A stretch of DNA of 64,000 nucleotides from positions 24,026,247 through 24,090,246 of the forward strand of contig CM055319.2 in the NCBI GenBank assembly GCA_029255685.2, written 5' to 3'. Each line of letters opens with the position of its first letter. Position 1 is the stretch's first letter. A program made the translations under genes and the position numbers. The notes below the pieces were generated by a model that did not search any database, was not told the DNA's origin, and saw only the letters and a list, made by a program, of their open reading frames with translations. This document shows, one piece after another, positions 1 through 10,522 of this stretch. This stretch comes from Silene conica (taxonomy: Eukaryota; Streptophyta; Magnoliopsida; Caryophyllales; Caryophyllaceae).

Positions 1-560
1 CAAAGTAGCTAAAGGAAATAATTGTCTTCTTTCAAACTTATTTGGGAACCTGGTTTGATCGGTAGGAGTCAAGGTGATGCGGGGAATATAGACATTGCTT
101 CCGATATGACTGCCAGAAATAACGGTTGCACTAATAACGCGATTTCCTAGTTGTTTTACCTCCATTCGGGTGTCATTGCACAACCCATTTGCTTGGTCAA
201 TGTTTCTTAAAAGCATCACTATAGCTCCAACTTTCAGTTTTAAGTTGTGATTGGGTAAACCGGAACATCTCATTGAGTTAAGAAACTCAGTAGAATAAAG
301 TTCTCTGACCCCGCAATTCGTCTCTTCCTTGCTTATTTCATCAGAGCTTAAGTAAACTTTTTCTTCCTTTTGAATTTGATCCAAGACATAGTCGTTTACC
401 TCCTCGACAACATCGTGAGTAGGTGCTAGTACAACTCTTTCAGTGAAGTACAGAGGGTCACCTAAGTGATCTTTTAAAGATGGGTACTTGTTATCTACAA
501 TAGTAGATATTGGATCTACACCATGTTGTATAAGTATTTCTTCTGGTAACTCAATGCTAG
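1..560 (-). pseudogene. Helitron-type PIF1-like helicase, C-terminal fragment
   Basis: Reading the minus strand from about 557 to 1 gives an uninterrupted frame. It has the C-terminal signature of the PIF1/Rep-helicase of plant Helitrons: LPNHNLKLKVGA, then MLLRNIDQANGLCNDTR, QLGNRV, and IPRITLTP with FERRQLFP near the window edge. In this family the region follows the helicase ATPase core and helps unwind DNA during rolling-circle transposition. The N-terminal side is missing because a gypsy LTR begins at 561. The C-terminus runs off the window, so neither end of the gene is visible. A host PIF1 gene is possible, but the wording of the motifs is that of Helitron RepHel proteins. No stop codon interrupts the visible part. 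Confidence 0.85.
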
Positions 561-960
561 TGTAACACCCCATTTATTTAAGGGCCTGTACTAGGACTCC
601 CCAGATAAATAAGGGTGTTACCATTTTGGTTTCCCGAGGCAGTAGATACAAAGGAAAGATAACAGTACTTTATTAAAAGTTAAACTCAACAACATGTTCT
701 TACAACTGTATCAAAACTGACTTATGAAATGAAAGTACAACTCATGATAAAAGACTATAGTGATCTAGACTCTAATCTGGTCCGGATCCAAGCTCTCCCT
801 TCCCTTAGCTCCCATAGTCTCAAACACCTGTCAATCTGCTCCCCAATAAATTGGTTCATCACAGGTAATCACGAATACACAGGGTCAACCATGAGGTTGA
901 GTAGAGGAAAAATAAATAGTTAAGCATTACTGTAAACAGAAGTCAAATATCTCCACTCCG

Positions 961-1112
961 AATCACAAGACCCATTAATCTCCACACCGTATCACAAGAC
1001 CCATTATCTCCGCACCAATCACAAGACCCATTATCTCCGCACCAATCACAAGACCCATTATCTCCGCACCAATCACAAGACCCAGTAACTCCGCACCAAT
1101 CACAAGACCCAT
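961..1112. repeat. 27-bp minisatellite in gypsy LTR
   Basis: Six copies of a unit containing CACAAGACCCA, followed by variants of TTATCTCCGCACCAAT. The middle three copies are nearly identical at 27 bp, and the outer ones diverge (TTAATCTCCACACCGTAT, GTAACTCCGCACCAAT). The period is a multiple of three, so it also reads as a 9-residue repeat on the minus strand. With no gene context this is taken as chance. Confidence 0.85.
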
Positions 1113-1617
1113 TTATCATCTCCTCGTATCGTATCTCAGAGTTATATGAATAGATAACACGATATAACAATCATACAATATATAAAGTAAACATGGTTAT
1201 CATCAAATAGCAAATAGGTTACTCATCATGATATACAAGTATTTCCCCTACCTCGAATAGCATAAACGCGGATAAATCCAAAGCTCGCTAGAAATGTTCC
1301 ACGAGAAACCCGCTACCTAAACAAGTATTCGTAACAAATTAATAAACTTCCCGAACCCCATAACAAACCACACTTCTATAAATAGAAACCTTCCATAAGT
1401 GGAAAGTTTCCATAAATAGAAACTTTCCCAAAATAGAAACTCCTATGACTCACTAATTTCCCGACTCATATATTTAATTAATACGATGCAACAACAAAAA
1501 CCCGTAACCACAAGTGAGAATAATAATAAAACGTAATACTAACGAATGACAACAACCTCCGATTCGATTATAACAAAACAATAGGAACAATAACAATAAA
1601 CTTAATAAGACTTACTA

Positions 1618-1626
1618 ATAATAATA

Positions 1627-1672
<46 letters not shown>
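1618..1672. repeat. (TAA)n microsatellite
   Basis: An almost pure trinucleotide run of about 17 units inside the gypsy LTR. Confidence 0.95.
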
Positions 1673-1673
<1 letters not shown>

Positions 1674-2091
1674 GGATGACAAAAACAAAACCACTTAACA
1701 CACCCTTACCCACACGCACGACCCAACCCCATTACCCACCTATTATCGCCGCCGTTCATCACCACAACCCCCAGACCGGAAACCCAGAACCACCAACACT
1801 CCCGGCCACCACTTGCAACCAGGTCGCCGGCCACCGGTGAGGTGAACCAACTCCATAAACCCGCCTGAAACCTTTCCTACCACGCGACCAGACCCCTTTC
1901 GATGCCTCTGTCGACGGCTGACCAGACCCAACCACCACCCACGACCGTTACCCAAACACCCCCCCTGACACCAGACACCTTAACCACGGTGGTACCACCG
2001 CATCGACCTCCCCCGAGTCAGCGGTGGTGCCACCCGCAAACACCCAGTACCCGTATGCTAACAAAAGACCCGAACCAAACAGAGAACAAAC

Positions 2092-3087
2092 TGTTGGGGC
2101 TGGTGTCCTTGACAGTTAGTTCAATGACTTACTAAATCTCTTAAAGGATCACAAGGGCATACTTCAGTATTATTATCAGTTGATCCACGTTTATCAATAA
2201 CGGTTGGCTTGCTAGATAAGTTTGACGTTATTGTCATACGGATGGCGGTGATCAACTGGTCCCTATACGTCACACCTATAGGACACGTTTGAGAGATGTG
2301 AAGGTATGAAAATACAGTCACATTTATGCCGGATACGACTAAACAGTTAGTCAGAGGCATTGACTATTAAATTAGTCAATAAGATGTGGAGATTATTATT
2401 TAATACGGATTAAATAAGTTTAGCTAATATGGATTACATGATTAATTCGTAAATTAAATATAAACGGTTATATTTAATTAAATATTGTATTCGCGTATTA
2501 ATATAAACAGTTATATTAATTTGGGTAATTATACAATATCGTAATTTTATCAGACCATTATTAATACATCGACTGCATTAATATCTGATAACATGTATGC
2601 GATTTATAATTAAGAACCCGCGAATTGTATTTTAGCAAATCGGGTCGAATCACGAATTAGAATAAGGTAAGAGTGGAAAGCCCACTCTCACCCTACTCTA
2701 ATATTTCGGCCGAGTAGTACATAAGGAGGAGAACTCTCCTTATGTCACACTACTGAAACTGGTAATTCACAATCTCAAGAATTAGGGTTTTGAGAACATT
2801 ATTTTCCCAAAACTCAGATCTCACATCAAAAACCTCACAAAAGCTCTCCCCATATTGCAAGGCAATTGGAGAGTATTTTTCTAGCACACGCGGCATCATA
2901 TCAATCAAGTCTTGGGTGCAAGTTATAGGAGGGAATTTACTTTAATTCCTGTTCTTAGGCCATAAGCACAAGGACCAAAGGTTGAATTCTTTTTCATGTT
3001 TTTATTTATCTTATGACAATATTCACGACTGTAAAATTCGTTATAATCCTTCACGTTTTAGGGCGAATACATGCTATATTCTCCACA
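2092..3087 (+). repeat. Copia1 5' LTR
   Basis: 996 bp, starting TGTTGGGG and ending TTCTCCACA. A run of short perfect inverted repeats with 4-base loops lies at 2396-2520, and larger stem-loops at about 2660-2750. The paired LTR is 9522-10517. Confidence 0.95.
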
Positions 3088-3089
3088 AG

Positions 3090-3101
3090 TGGTATCAGAG
3101 C
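3090..3101 (+). promoter_or_regulatory. Primer-binding site (tRNA-iMet)
   Basis: TGGTATCAGAGC starts two bases after the LTR end. This is the standard plant copia PBS complementary to the 3' end of initiator methionine tRNA, where minus-strand cDNA synthesis is primed. Confidence 0.9.
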
Positions 3102-3181
3102 AAGGCCATGAAATTCTTACTTTTGTGTTTTTTCATAAGTTTTGATTAAAAATCTTGAAAATCGTTTTCTGCCGGCGTGTG

Positions 3182-3468
3182 GGTCGGTCGACCCATGATT
3201 GTGGTCGGTCGACCAACAACCTCGTAGGGTTTCTGTTTTTCGGCAGTTTCTCTTTTGCGTTTTCAGAAACTTGGTTTCTTGTTTTGTGGTCGGTCGACCT
3301 GGTTAATAGGTCGGTCGACCATTCTGCTGTTACAAAAAAAAAAAAAAAAAAAAAATCGTCAGGAAGTCGGTCGACCTGTTTAATGGGTCGGTAGACCTCT
3401 CTGCTGATACAGGAATTTTTTTTTTTTTGACAGTAGGTCGGTCGACCCCATGTTGAGGTCGGTCGACC
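3182..3468 (+). repeat. GGTCGGTCGACC motif cluster in copia1 leader
   Basis: Eight near-identical 12-mers in four close pairs: about 3182/3203, 3288/3309, 3365/3386 and 3436/3457. Members of a pair are 21 bases apart start to start. Several pairs are followed by a related phrase (CTGCTGTTAC, CTGCTGATAC, CCCTGTAAC) and then an A- or T-rich run, so the cluster looks like about four degenerate tandem modules. The related leaders of copia2 and copia3 lack this motif. Confidence 0.9.
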
Positions 3469-4819
3469 ACTTCCCTGTAACAGTCGTGTTTTATTTTTCC
3501 GAAAATAACTTGTTTTATTTTCCCTTGGCCAAAAGTAATATGCTGTATACGGAAATAGTATATTATTTTTGTGAAACGGTTCACTCTCGCATGATACATA
3601 TTATTTTAAAACGGTTTAAGATAATGGATTATTAACTTGTTAAAATTAAAGTGGTTAAAACGGTATAATCACATAATTTTAATCCCGTAAATGTGGTTTG
3701 GTAAAATTTGTTAATCATAATAACAGTATTATGTCATGTATGAATTTTATTTTTAGTTGATGCATTTTATTTATCGTCTTGTTGAATGCCTATTGAATGC
3801 TTTCTATAACGTATTTAATTTTTCAAACGGTTGTAACTTAGTGTGGCTTTAGAAGATTGTGTCACCGTAATGATGGGACACAGTCTTGTTTGTAATTTTG
3901 AGATCTTGAATCTCCGTTTTGGGTTTTTGCCATGTAATTACTTTTGTATTTAAATTAGAATGTAAATAGGGTTATATTTGTAATTTAAATTAGTAATTTT
4001 GTGAAGACCAAAGACGGAGACCGGATGCTCACTCCCGCTGCAAACACCAAGATGGAACATCAAGACAAGCTTCTAGGGTCCAACGGTGGATTCCAAAGTT
4101 GTTTTTATGTTTATTTTGGTAGGATAGGCCACAGTAGGAATTTTATTTACGTTTATCGCATTTATTTTATGCTTTCATCGATAATAGCTTGCATCATATT
4201 CCACCTAAAACTAAACCACCTATAACATGCCTGAAAACTAACTCATGTAGAGGTTACGCGTTAGTTTTCTGTGACAATACAGATGTCACATGTCAATTGC
4301 AAAGCCATCACTTTATTTCATTCATTCACGCATATGCTAGATATTAGTTCACTTAAAATGGATAAATAAAAAGTTGATGGGGTCTTCCTCGTATAACCAA
4401 AAATTGAGAATAATCTTTATAAATCAGACTCCCATGAATCCATTCTTCGTCGGTAGGCATAATATGACCCCTTCTACGTCGGGTAAGTGGGAACGGATGA
4501 TTTATTTTATCCCAACATCATGGTCACTCGATACTATCTAGCGACTGAGATGGACTAATAGATAGGATTTACGGAAATCTATCGACCAAGAGTTCCAACG
4601 GTGAAATTAGCCAAACTGTGGGCTTATCAATATACGGAAATTGAGTTTTGGGATCGTTTATTTAATTCTTGAAGGATATCAATTATATAAATGCATGAGT
4701 CTACGAGTTTAAATTCAATTTAAAATAGACTTAAATCACAACAATGAGTTGCTTATATGGTTTTGTTTTATCTTCTTTTCAGTGTAGAACACGTTCAAAT
4801 TAAACTGTTGTATAACTAA
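3469..4819 (+). other. Copia1 untranslated leader
   Basis: AT-rich leader between the motif cluster and gag. It is homologous to 30672-32019 (copia2) and 60850-61479 (copia3). It carries inverted repeats with an ACGG loop, for example 3601-3624 and 4561-4582. Short ORFs here are not conserved between copies, so I see no gene. Confidence 0.7.
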
Positions 4820-7024
4820 ATGGCTGGTGAAGACCCAATGCCAAGTGCCAAGCTAGCACGTGAATCCTGGCTAAAAGCCTTCATGGACTCCATGAATCAG
4901 TCTACTAGACTGAGGAATGATGGGTCAAACTTCTCTGACTGGGAGGCAGCACTACGGAATGCTGCCATTGCTGACGGAAAGCTCAAGTACTTAACTGAGC
5001 CCATTCCGGCACACCCAGGAACTGGAGCTAGAGCGAACGAAGTTCGCGCTCATAGCGACTTCGTCATGGAAGCGGGTGCGATAAAGAACGTACTCATCTA
5101 TGCAATGGAATCCAATTTGCAAAGACGCTTCATAACCCATGGTGCAAACAAGATTTTCACCACGCTCACTAACGAATTCTCAAAAGCTCCGAGAATCGTT
5201 TCTTATGAGCATACATGTCGCTTCTTTGAGGCGAAACTCCAGAAGGGCCAAGCTGTTAGCCCACATATTCTCAACATGATTGAGAATATCGAGAAACTGG
5301 AGGCCCTAAACTGCAAGATCAGTGAGAACATAATCGTTGATCGAATGCTTCATTCGCTTCACGATGGGTTCGCCCTCTTTAGGGCCAACTATTACATGAA
5401 CGACATGAAGAAGACTCCTCATGAGCTCCACTCCCTTCTCGTACAGACCGAGAAGGATCTGAAATTAAGTGGGAGCGTGAAGCAAGATGTTCTCATGATC
5501 TCCAGTAAGGGTAAGGGTAAGGGTAAGGGTAAGGGTAAAGCTAAAGCTCAGGGCGACCTAACAGTAGGCAAGTCCAAGTTTAAGAAGTCAGGATTTACTA
5601 AGAGTGGGCCAGGTGAGTCGAGCAACTCACAGGGCAAAACAAAGAGCAAGGATACTAGCATGGAATGCCACCATTGCCACAAGACTGGGCATTGGAGGCG
5701 CTCATGCCCCGTGTATCGTGAGGACATTAAGGCAGGCCGCGTTACTCCTGTTGGTATGTCTTCTTCTTCTTTTATTCACATGATTGAGATTAACCATGCA
5801 AGTTACGGAACTTGGGTACTAGATACTGGTTGTGGTTCTCATCTATGTAATCATGTGCAGGGCCTACGAAACCAAGAACCCCTCATCAAGGGTGAGGTTG
5901 ACCTGCGTGTCGGGAATGGAGCACGTGTTGCTGCAGTCTCGAGTGGAACATACGTGATCCAGCTTCCAAGTGGATTCGAGTTATCTTTATATAACTGTTA
6001 TTATGTTCCTTGTTTGTCCAAAAACATTATTTCAGTTTCTGCGCTTGACAAACTTGGTTTTTCATTTGTAATAGAAAATAACAGTTGTATTTTCTCATTA
6101 CACAATATGATTTATGGTAAGGCAGTTTCCATGAATGTAATTTATGTTTTAGATCAAACCACTGAAATATTACATGTGAATAATAAGAGATTAAAGGTAG
6201 GTGACAAAGATCAAACTTACCTATGGCATTGTCGTATGGGACACATAAATGAGAAACGCGTAAAACAGCTCATACAGAATGGAGCTATCTCGGCCTTTGA
6301 TTTCGAATCATATGGCACGTGTGAGTCATGTCTCATCGGTAAGATGACTCGTATTTCCTTCAAAGGTGTTGGAATACGCGCTGCCGACCTATTAGGACTC
6401 ATACATACGGACGTATGTGGCCCTATGTCGATCAACGCACGAGAAGGCTATAGGTATTTCATCACTTTCACGGATGATTTGAGTAGATATGGCTATGTCT
6501 ACTTAATGAAGCATAAAAGTGAATCCTTTGACAAGGTCAAAGAATACCAGAATCGGGTACAGAACCAGCTGGGAAGAAATATTAAAGCACTACGTTCTGA
6601 TCGTGGTGGTGAGTATCTTTCACACGAGTTTGATCAACACCTTAAAGACTGTGGCATCGTGCTACAGTTGACTCCACCTGGAACACCACAATTAAATGGT
6701 GTGTCCGAACGGAGAAATCGAACTCTACTCGATATGGTTCGATCCATGATGAGTCACACCGTTGTGCCTGATTCATTGTGGGGCTATGCTCTTTTGTCGG
6801 CCGCTCTAATACTTACCCGAAGTCCGTCTAAAGCTGTTGACAAGACTCCATACGAATTATGGAAGGGAACGGTCCCTAACTTGTCCTTTATTCGGGTTTG
6901 GGGCTGCGAGGCTTATGTCAAGTGGAGACACGAGGATAAGCTCGGCCCGCGATCGGTCAAGACATACTTTAAAGGCTATCCAAAGGGAACTTTTGGTCAT
7001 TACTTCTACTCGCCAACCGAATAA
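4820..7024 (+). CDS. Copia1 Gag-protease-integrase (first part of polyprotein)
   Basis: A 734-residue open segment of a Ty1/copia polyprotein. Residues 1 to about 280 are Gag, with a Gly-Lys run encoded by a repeated GGTAAG hexamer near 5508-5536. A CCHC knuckle (CHHCHKTGHWRRSC) follows at about residue 283 for RNA packaging. Protease has LDTGCGSH near 334. Integrase has the zinc-binding H/H and CESC residues (about 470-505), the catalytic Asp in HTDVCGPM (about 528), a second Asp region TFTDDLSR and the Glu in NGVSERRNR. The start ATG is shared with copia2 (32020). It ends at a TAA (7022-7024) where copia2 has a sense codon, and translation then continues in the same frame into the RT segment, so the stop is a point nonsense change. 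Confidence 0.93.
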   Translation: MAGEDPMPSAKLARESWLKAFMDSMNQSTRLRNDGSNFSDWEAALRNAAIADGKLKYLTEPIPAHPGTGARANEVRAHSDFVMEAGAIKNVLIYAMESNLQRRFITHGANKIFTTLTNEFSKAPRIVSYEHTCRFFEAKLQKGQAVSPHILNMIENIEKLEALNCKISENIIVDRMLHSLHDGFALFRANYYMNDMKKTPHELHSLLVQTEKDLKLSGSVKQDVLMISSKGKGKGKGKGKAKAQGDLTVGKSKFKKSGFTKSGPGESSNSQGKTKSKDTSMECHHCHKTGHWRRSCPVYREDIKAGRVTPVGMSSSSFIHMIEINHASYGTWVLDTGCGSHLCNHVQGLRNQEPLIKGEVDLRVGNGARVAAVSSGTYVIQLPSGFELSLYNCYYVPCLSKNIISVSALDKLGFSFVIENNSCIFSLHNMIYGKAVSMNVIYVLDQTTEILHVNNKRLKVGDKDQTYLWHCRMGHINEKRVKQLIQNGAISAFDFESYGTCESCLIGKMTRISFKGVGIRAADLLGLIHTDVCGPMSINAREGYRYFITFTDDLSRYGYVYLMKHKSESFDKVKEYQNRVQNQLGRNIKALRSDRGGEYLSHEFDQHLKDCGIVLQLTPPGTPQLNGVSERRNRTLLDMVRSMMSHTVVPDSLWGYALLSAALILTRSPSKAVDKTPYELWKGTVPNLSFIRVWGCEAYVKWRHEDKLGPRSVKTYFKGYPKGTFGHYFYSPTE

Positions 7025-7138
7025 CATGTTTTTGTTGCGGCTAGTGCGACGTTCTTAGAGAAAGAATTTCTCGAGAACAAGTCGAGTAATAGAACCTTCG
7101 ATTTATCAGAGGTTCAAGAACCAACTACCGAGCAACCA

Positions 7139-8359
7139 TTGGAGGAAACAGTTCCTCCAACCGAGGCTGCGGTAGATATTCCTGAGGAACCTAGGAGGTC
7201 GGGAAGAGTCTCTATTTCTCCGGACAGATACATTGGTATGGTCGAGGAACATGATATAGACGACGTCTTACTCCTAGAGGGTAATGAACCCACAACCTAT
7301 AAAGGTGCCATGACCAGTTCTGACTCAAAGCTATGGCTAGAAGCCATGCAATCCGAGATGGACTCCATGTATGAGAACAACGTGTGGGATCTTGTGGACC
7401 TACCTGCAAAGGTACGCCCCCTTCAATGCAAATGGCTTTACAAAATAAAGCATGCCGTGGAAGGTAAACAAGATATCCATAAGGCAAGACTAGTTGCTAA
7501 AGGTTTCACCCAAGTGTCAGGCTTGCACTACGATGAGATCTTTGCACCCGTAGTCATGCTACGTTCCATTCGGATTATCTTAGCGATAGCCGCATTTCAT
7601 GACTATGAAATATGGCAGATGGACGTTAAAACCGCCTTCTTAAACGGTTATTTGGAGGAAGATTTGTACATGGTACAACCCGAGGGTTTTATTGATCCAG
7701 CACATCCTAAGAAGGTTTGCAAGCTTAAGCGTTCCATCTATGGACTTAAGCAAGCATCACAGAGTTGGAATCATCGCTTCGACCAAGTGATAAAAGAGAA
7801 TGGGTTCATTCGATCATTCGAGGAACCATGTCTCTATATCAAGTCGAGTGGGAGCAAGATTGTATTCCTAGTACTGTATGTCGACGACATACTCTTGATT
7901 GGGAATGACATACCTCTCCTTTCTTCGGTTAAAGCATGGTTGAAAAACCATTTCCAGATGAAAGATCTGGGAGAGGCACAAAGAATTTTGGGCATCCGTA
8001 TCTACAGGGATAGATCACGACGGATGTTGTCTCTCAGTCAGGAGTCTTACATAGATAAGATTCTAGAGAGATTCAGCATGACGAACTCCAAGAAAGGGTT
8101 CCTTCCTATGACTACTGGGCTTCACTTGAGCAAAACTCAAGGAGCTAAGACATTGGAAGAGAAGGAGCGCATGAGTCGGATTCCTTATGCTTCGGCAATA
8201 GGATCGATCATGTATGCCATGATATGCACACGTCCAGACGTTGCATATGCATTGAGTATGATAAGTCGATTTCAAGCTCATCCAGGTGAACAACACTGGA
8301 TGGCCGTGAAAAACATTCTTAAGTACCTACGGAGGACTAAAGATTGGGGATCGACTTAG
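7139..8359 (+). CDS. Copia1 reverse transcriptase segment
   Basis: A continuation of the same frame after the 7022 stop. The homologous frame is open from 7025; 7139 is a TTG, not a real initiation site. It contains the Ty1/copia RT core: KWLYKIK and ARLVAKGFTQ (about residues 98-125), [21 protein letters not shown], and the catalytic YVDDILLIGND near residue 246. It then runs to the connection region YASAIGSIMYAMICTRPD. It ends at TAG 8357-8359 where copia2 has a Tyr codon, so this is a second nonsense mutation. RT copies the element RNA to cDNA in virus-like particles. The segment is otherwise well preserved, consistent with a young element. Confidence 0.92.
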   Translation: MEETVPPTEAAVDIPEEPRRSGRVSISPDRYIGMVEEHDIDDVLLLEGNEPTTYKGAMTSSDSKLWLEAMQSEMDSMYENNVWDLVDLPAKVRPLQCKWLYKIKHAVEGKQDIHKARLVAKGFTQVSGLHYDEIFAPVVMLRSIRIILAIAAFHDYEIWQMDVKTAFLNGYLEEDLYMVQPEGFIDPAHPKKVCKLKRSIYGLKQASQSWNHRFDQVIKENGFIRSFEEPCLYIKSSGSKIVFLVLYVDDILLIGNDIPLLSSVKAWLKNHFQMKDLGEAQRILGIRIYRDRSRRMLSLSQESYIDKILERFSMTNSKKGFLPMTTGLHLSKTQGAKTLEEKERMSRIPYASAIGSIMYAMICTRPDVAYALSMISRFQAHPGEQHWMAVKNILKYLRRTKDWGST

Positions 8360-8659
8360 GGAGGCGACTCAACGCTCTGCGCCACAGGTTACGCAGATGC
8401 TAGCTTCCAAACGGATCGAGACGACTCGAAATCTCAGTCTGGATTCGTTTTTACTCTTAATGGCGCTGCCGTCAGCTAGAAAAGTTCTAAACAGAGTGTT
8501 ACAGCAGATTCTACTACTGAGTCCGCGTAAAAGGAGATATTTATTGATAAGATCGCTACGGATGACAACATAGCTGATCCTCTCACAAAAGCATTACCAC
8601 GTGATAAGCATGAAGGGCACATTCATTCCATGGGAATTAGATGTGTTCCTAAGTTGTAG
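8360..8659 (+). pseudogene. Copia1 RNase H remnant with internal deletion
   Basis: The same reading frame continues with GYADASFQTDRDDSKSQSG and STTE, the first catalytic Asp and the Glu of copia RNase H. It then jumps directly to KEI.IDKIATDDNIADPLTKAL, the polyprotein C-terminus. The usual 60-70 residues between them, including the CDN aspartate and the His-containing KHI stretch, are absent. In-frame stops lie at 8477-8479 and 8528-8530, the second at the deletion junction. The natural end is TAG 8657-8659. Copia2 has the same junction at about 56915-56925. Confidence 0.85.
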
Positions 8660-9521
8660 TACTCTTTTATGAATTCATGTAATAATTCATTTTCTCGTGT
8701 ACTCTATTCAACCTCATTGTTTTGATATATAATGTTTTGTTTTTCATGTGGAATTGTACGCCAATTTTGAACACCACAAAGTGAACTGAATTACATTACA
8801 TCGTTTTAGTCCTTGATTACCCACTTGAGCTGATAACTCAGGTAATCATTTTGTGACGTTGGTTGATGGTGGGTTCAACGAGCCATAAGTCACGCGGATG
8901 ACTGACCAATCACAAAGGCGAGTTATACGGATATCTCGTAGGACACCCCGTGACAACGTTATGGAGTCCTAAATGTTTTATAACATTGGGTGCCAGGTCG
9001 TGGATAGGACCTCCATAATGTTCCTTAGAGTCGAGTCTTTTGACTTTCAACTGTCTCTTGAGATTAAGGCAGATTTTGGGTAACTTTGGTTTCTTTCCCA
9101 CGGTCATCGTAACAGGGGCCAAGAGGATTTTTTCTGGGTTATTTCATGCTGCGCGATATCGGCAGGATTCGAGTTGGGGGAAATATCCAAACCCTTATCA
9201 GGATTTTATCATTTCTCAGGGCCACTCGAGGAGTAGTAACTAAAATGCATGGCCATGCTCGAATACAGATTCGTTTTATCAGTTAAGTTACTCTCTAGTC
9301 GTGGAAACCACTCTTGATACAGATCGCTTGTGAGATACGACCTTTGCGAATGCGGATTTGCAAATTGTCTTACATTGAGTGGGAGAAATTTTAAAAGGAT
9401 ATGAGAATCGGTTATCGCACCCACACTTGTACGGACAAGTGGGAGTTTGTTGGAGCTTGTGTCCTCCACATTTAGTGTGATAACGTCATTGCACATACCC
9501 TTGTACGGACAAGTGGGAGAT
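8660..9521 (+). other. Copia1 3' untranslated region and polypurine tract
   Basis: Noncoding sequence between pol and the 3' LTR; the first 590 bases are homologous to 57050-57650 of copia2. The tract GTACGGACAAGTGGGAG occurs twice. One copy (about 9503-9519) immediately precedes the 3' LTR and is the likely plus-strand primer. The other, about 75 bases upstream, is followed by a short LTR-start-like sequence. No credible ORF is present. Confidence 0.75.
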
Positions 9522-10517
9522 TGTTGGGGCTGGTGTCCTTGACAGTTAGTACAATGACTTACTAAATCTCTTAAAGGATCACAAGGGCATACTTCAGTAT
9601 TATTATCAGTTGATCCACGTTTATCAATAACGGTTGGCTTGCTAGATAAGTTTGACGTTATTGTCATACGGATGGCGGTGATCAACTGGTCCCTATACGT
9701 CACACCTATAGGACACGTTTGAGAGATGTGAAGGTATGAAAATACAGTCACATTTATGCCGGATACGACTAAACAGTTAGTCAGAGGCATTGACTATTAA
9801 ATTAGTCAATAAGATGTGGAGATTATTATTTAATACGGATTAAATAAGTTTAGCTAATATGGATTACATGATTAATTCGTAAATTAAATATAAACGGTTA
9901 TATTTAATTAAATATTGTATTCGCGTATTAATATAAACAGTTATATTAATTTGGGTAATTATACAATATCGTAATTTTATCAGACCATTATTAATACATC
10001 GACTGCATTAATATCTGATAACATGTATGCGATTTATAATTAAGAACCCGCGAATTGTATTTTAGCAAATCGGGTCGAATCACGAATTAGAATAAGGTAA
10101 GAGTGGAAAGCCCACTCTCACCCTACTCTAATATTTCGGCCGAGTAGTACATAAGGAGGAGAACTCTCCTTATGTCACACTACTGAAACTGGTAATTCAC
10201 AATCTCAAGAATTAGGGTTTTGAGAACATTATTTTCCCAAAACTCAGATCTCACATCAAAAACCTCACAAAAGCTCTCCCCATATTGCAAGGCAATTGGA
10301 GAGTATTTTTCTAGCACACGCGACATCATCTCAATCAAGTCTTGGGTGCAAGTTATAGGAGGGAATTTACTTTAATTCCTGTTCTTAGGCCATAAGCACA
10401 AGGACCAAAGGTTGAATTCTTTTTCATGTTTTTATTTATCTTATGACAATATTCATGACTGTAAAATTCGTTATAATCCTTCACGTTTTAGGGCGAATAC
10501 ATGCTATATTCCCCACA
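9522..10517 (+). repeat. Copia1 3' LTR
   Basis: 996 bp, almost identical to 2092-3087 and ending CCCCACA, followed by target duplication CAAAC (10518-10522). Confidence 0.95.
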
Positions 10518-10522
10518 CAAAC

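Larger units (their letters stand above)
561..2091 (-). mobile_element. Ty3/gypsy LTR, minus orientation, first half (split by copia1)
   Basis: Begins TGTAACACCCC at 561 directly after helicase coding sequence. After the copia1 insertion it resumes at 10523 and ends GGTATTACA at 11289, followed on the minus strand by a purine tract and a typical gypsy pol end. The rejoined LTR is about 2.3 kb. It contains a 27-bp minisatellite (961-1112), small palindromic units (1370-1445) and a (TAA)n tract (1618-1672). A possible 5-bp target duplication GCTAG lies at 556-560, but the other flank is lost. No real coding region is seen in this stretch. Confidence 0.7.
2092..10517 (+). mobile_element. Copia1: near-complete Ty1/copia retrotransposon
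   Basis: An 8426-bp element with two 996-bp LTRs (TGTTGGGGCT to CCACA) and identical 5-bp target duplications CAAAC at 2087-2091 and 10518-10522. The PBS just inside the 5' LTR matches initiator Met tRNA. Gag, protease, integrase and RT occur in the copia order on the plus strand. Coding breaks are nonsense codons at 7022-7024 and 8357-8359 plus a deletion in RNase H. It sits inside a minus-strand gypsy LTR. The two LTRs differ at about five positions by eye, so insertion is recent. Confidence 0.95.

Noticed and set aside
3090..3101. tRNA gene
   Set aside because: Only the 12-base complement of a tRNA 3' end, correctly placed after an LTR; it is a primer-binding site.
3182..3468. Site-specific recombinase attachment sites
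   Set aside because: Motif copies are too numerous and in pairs within retroelement leaders; no recombinase gene is present.
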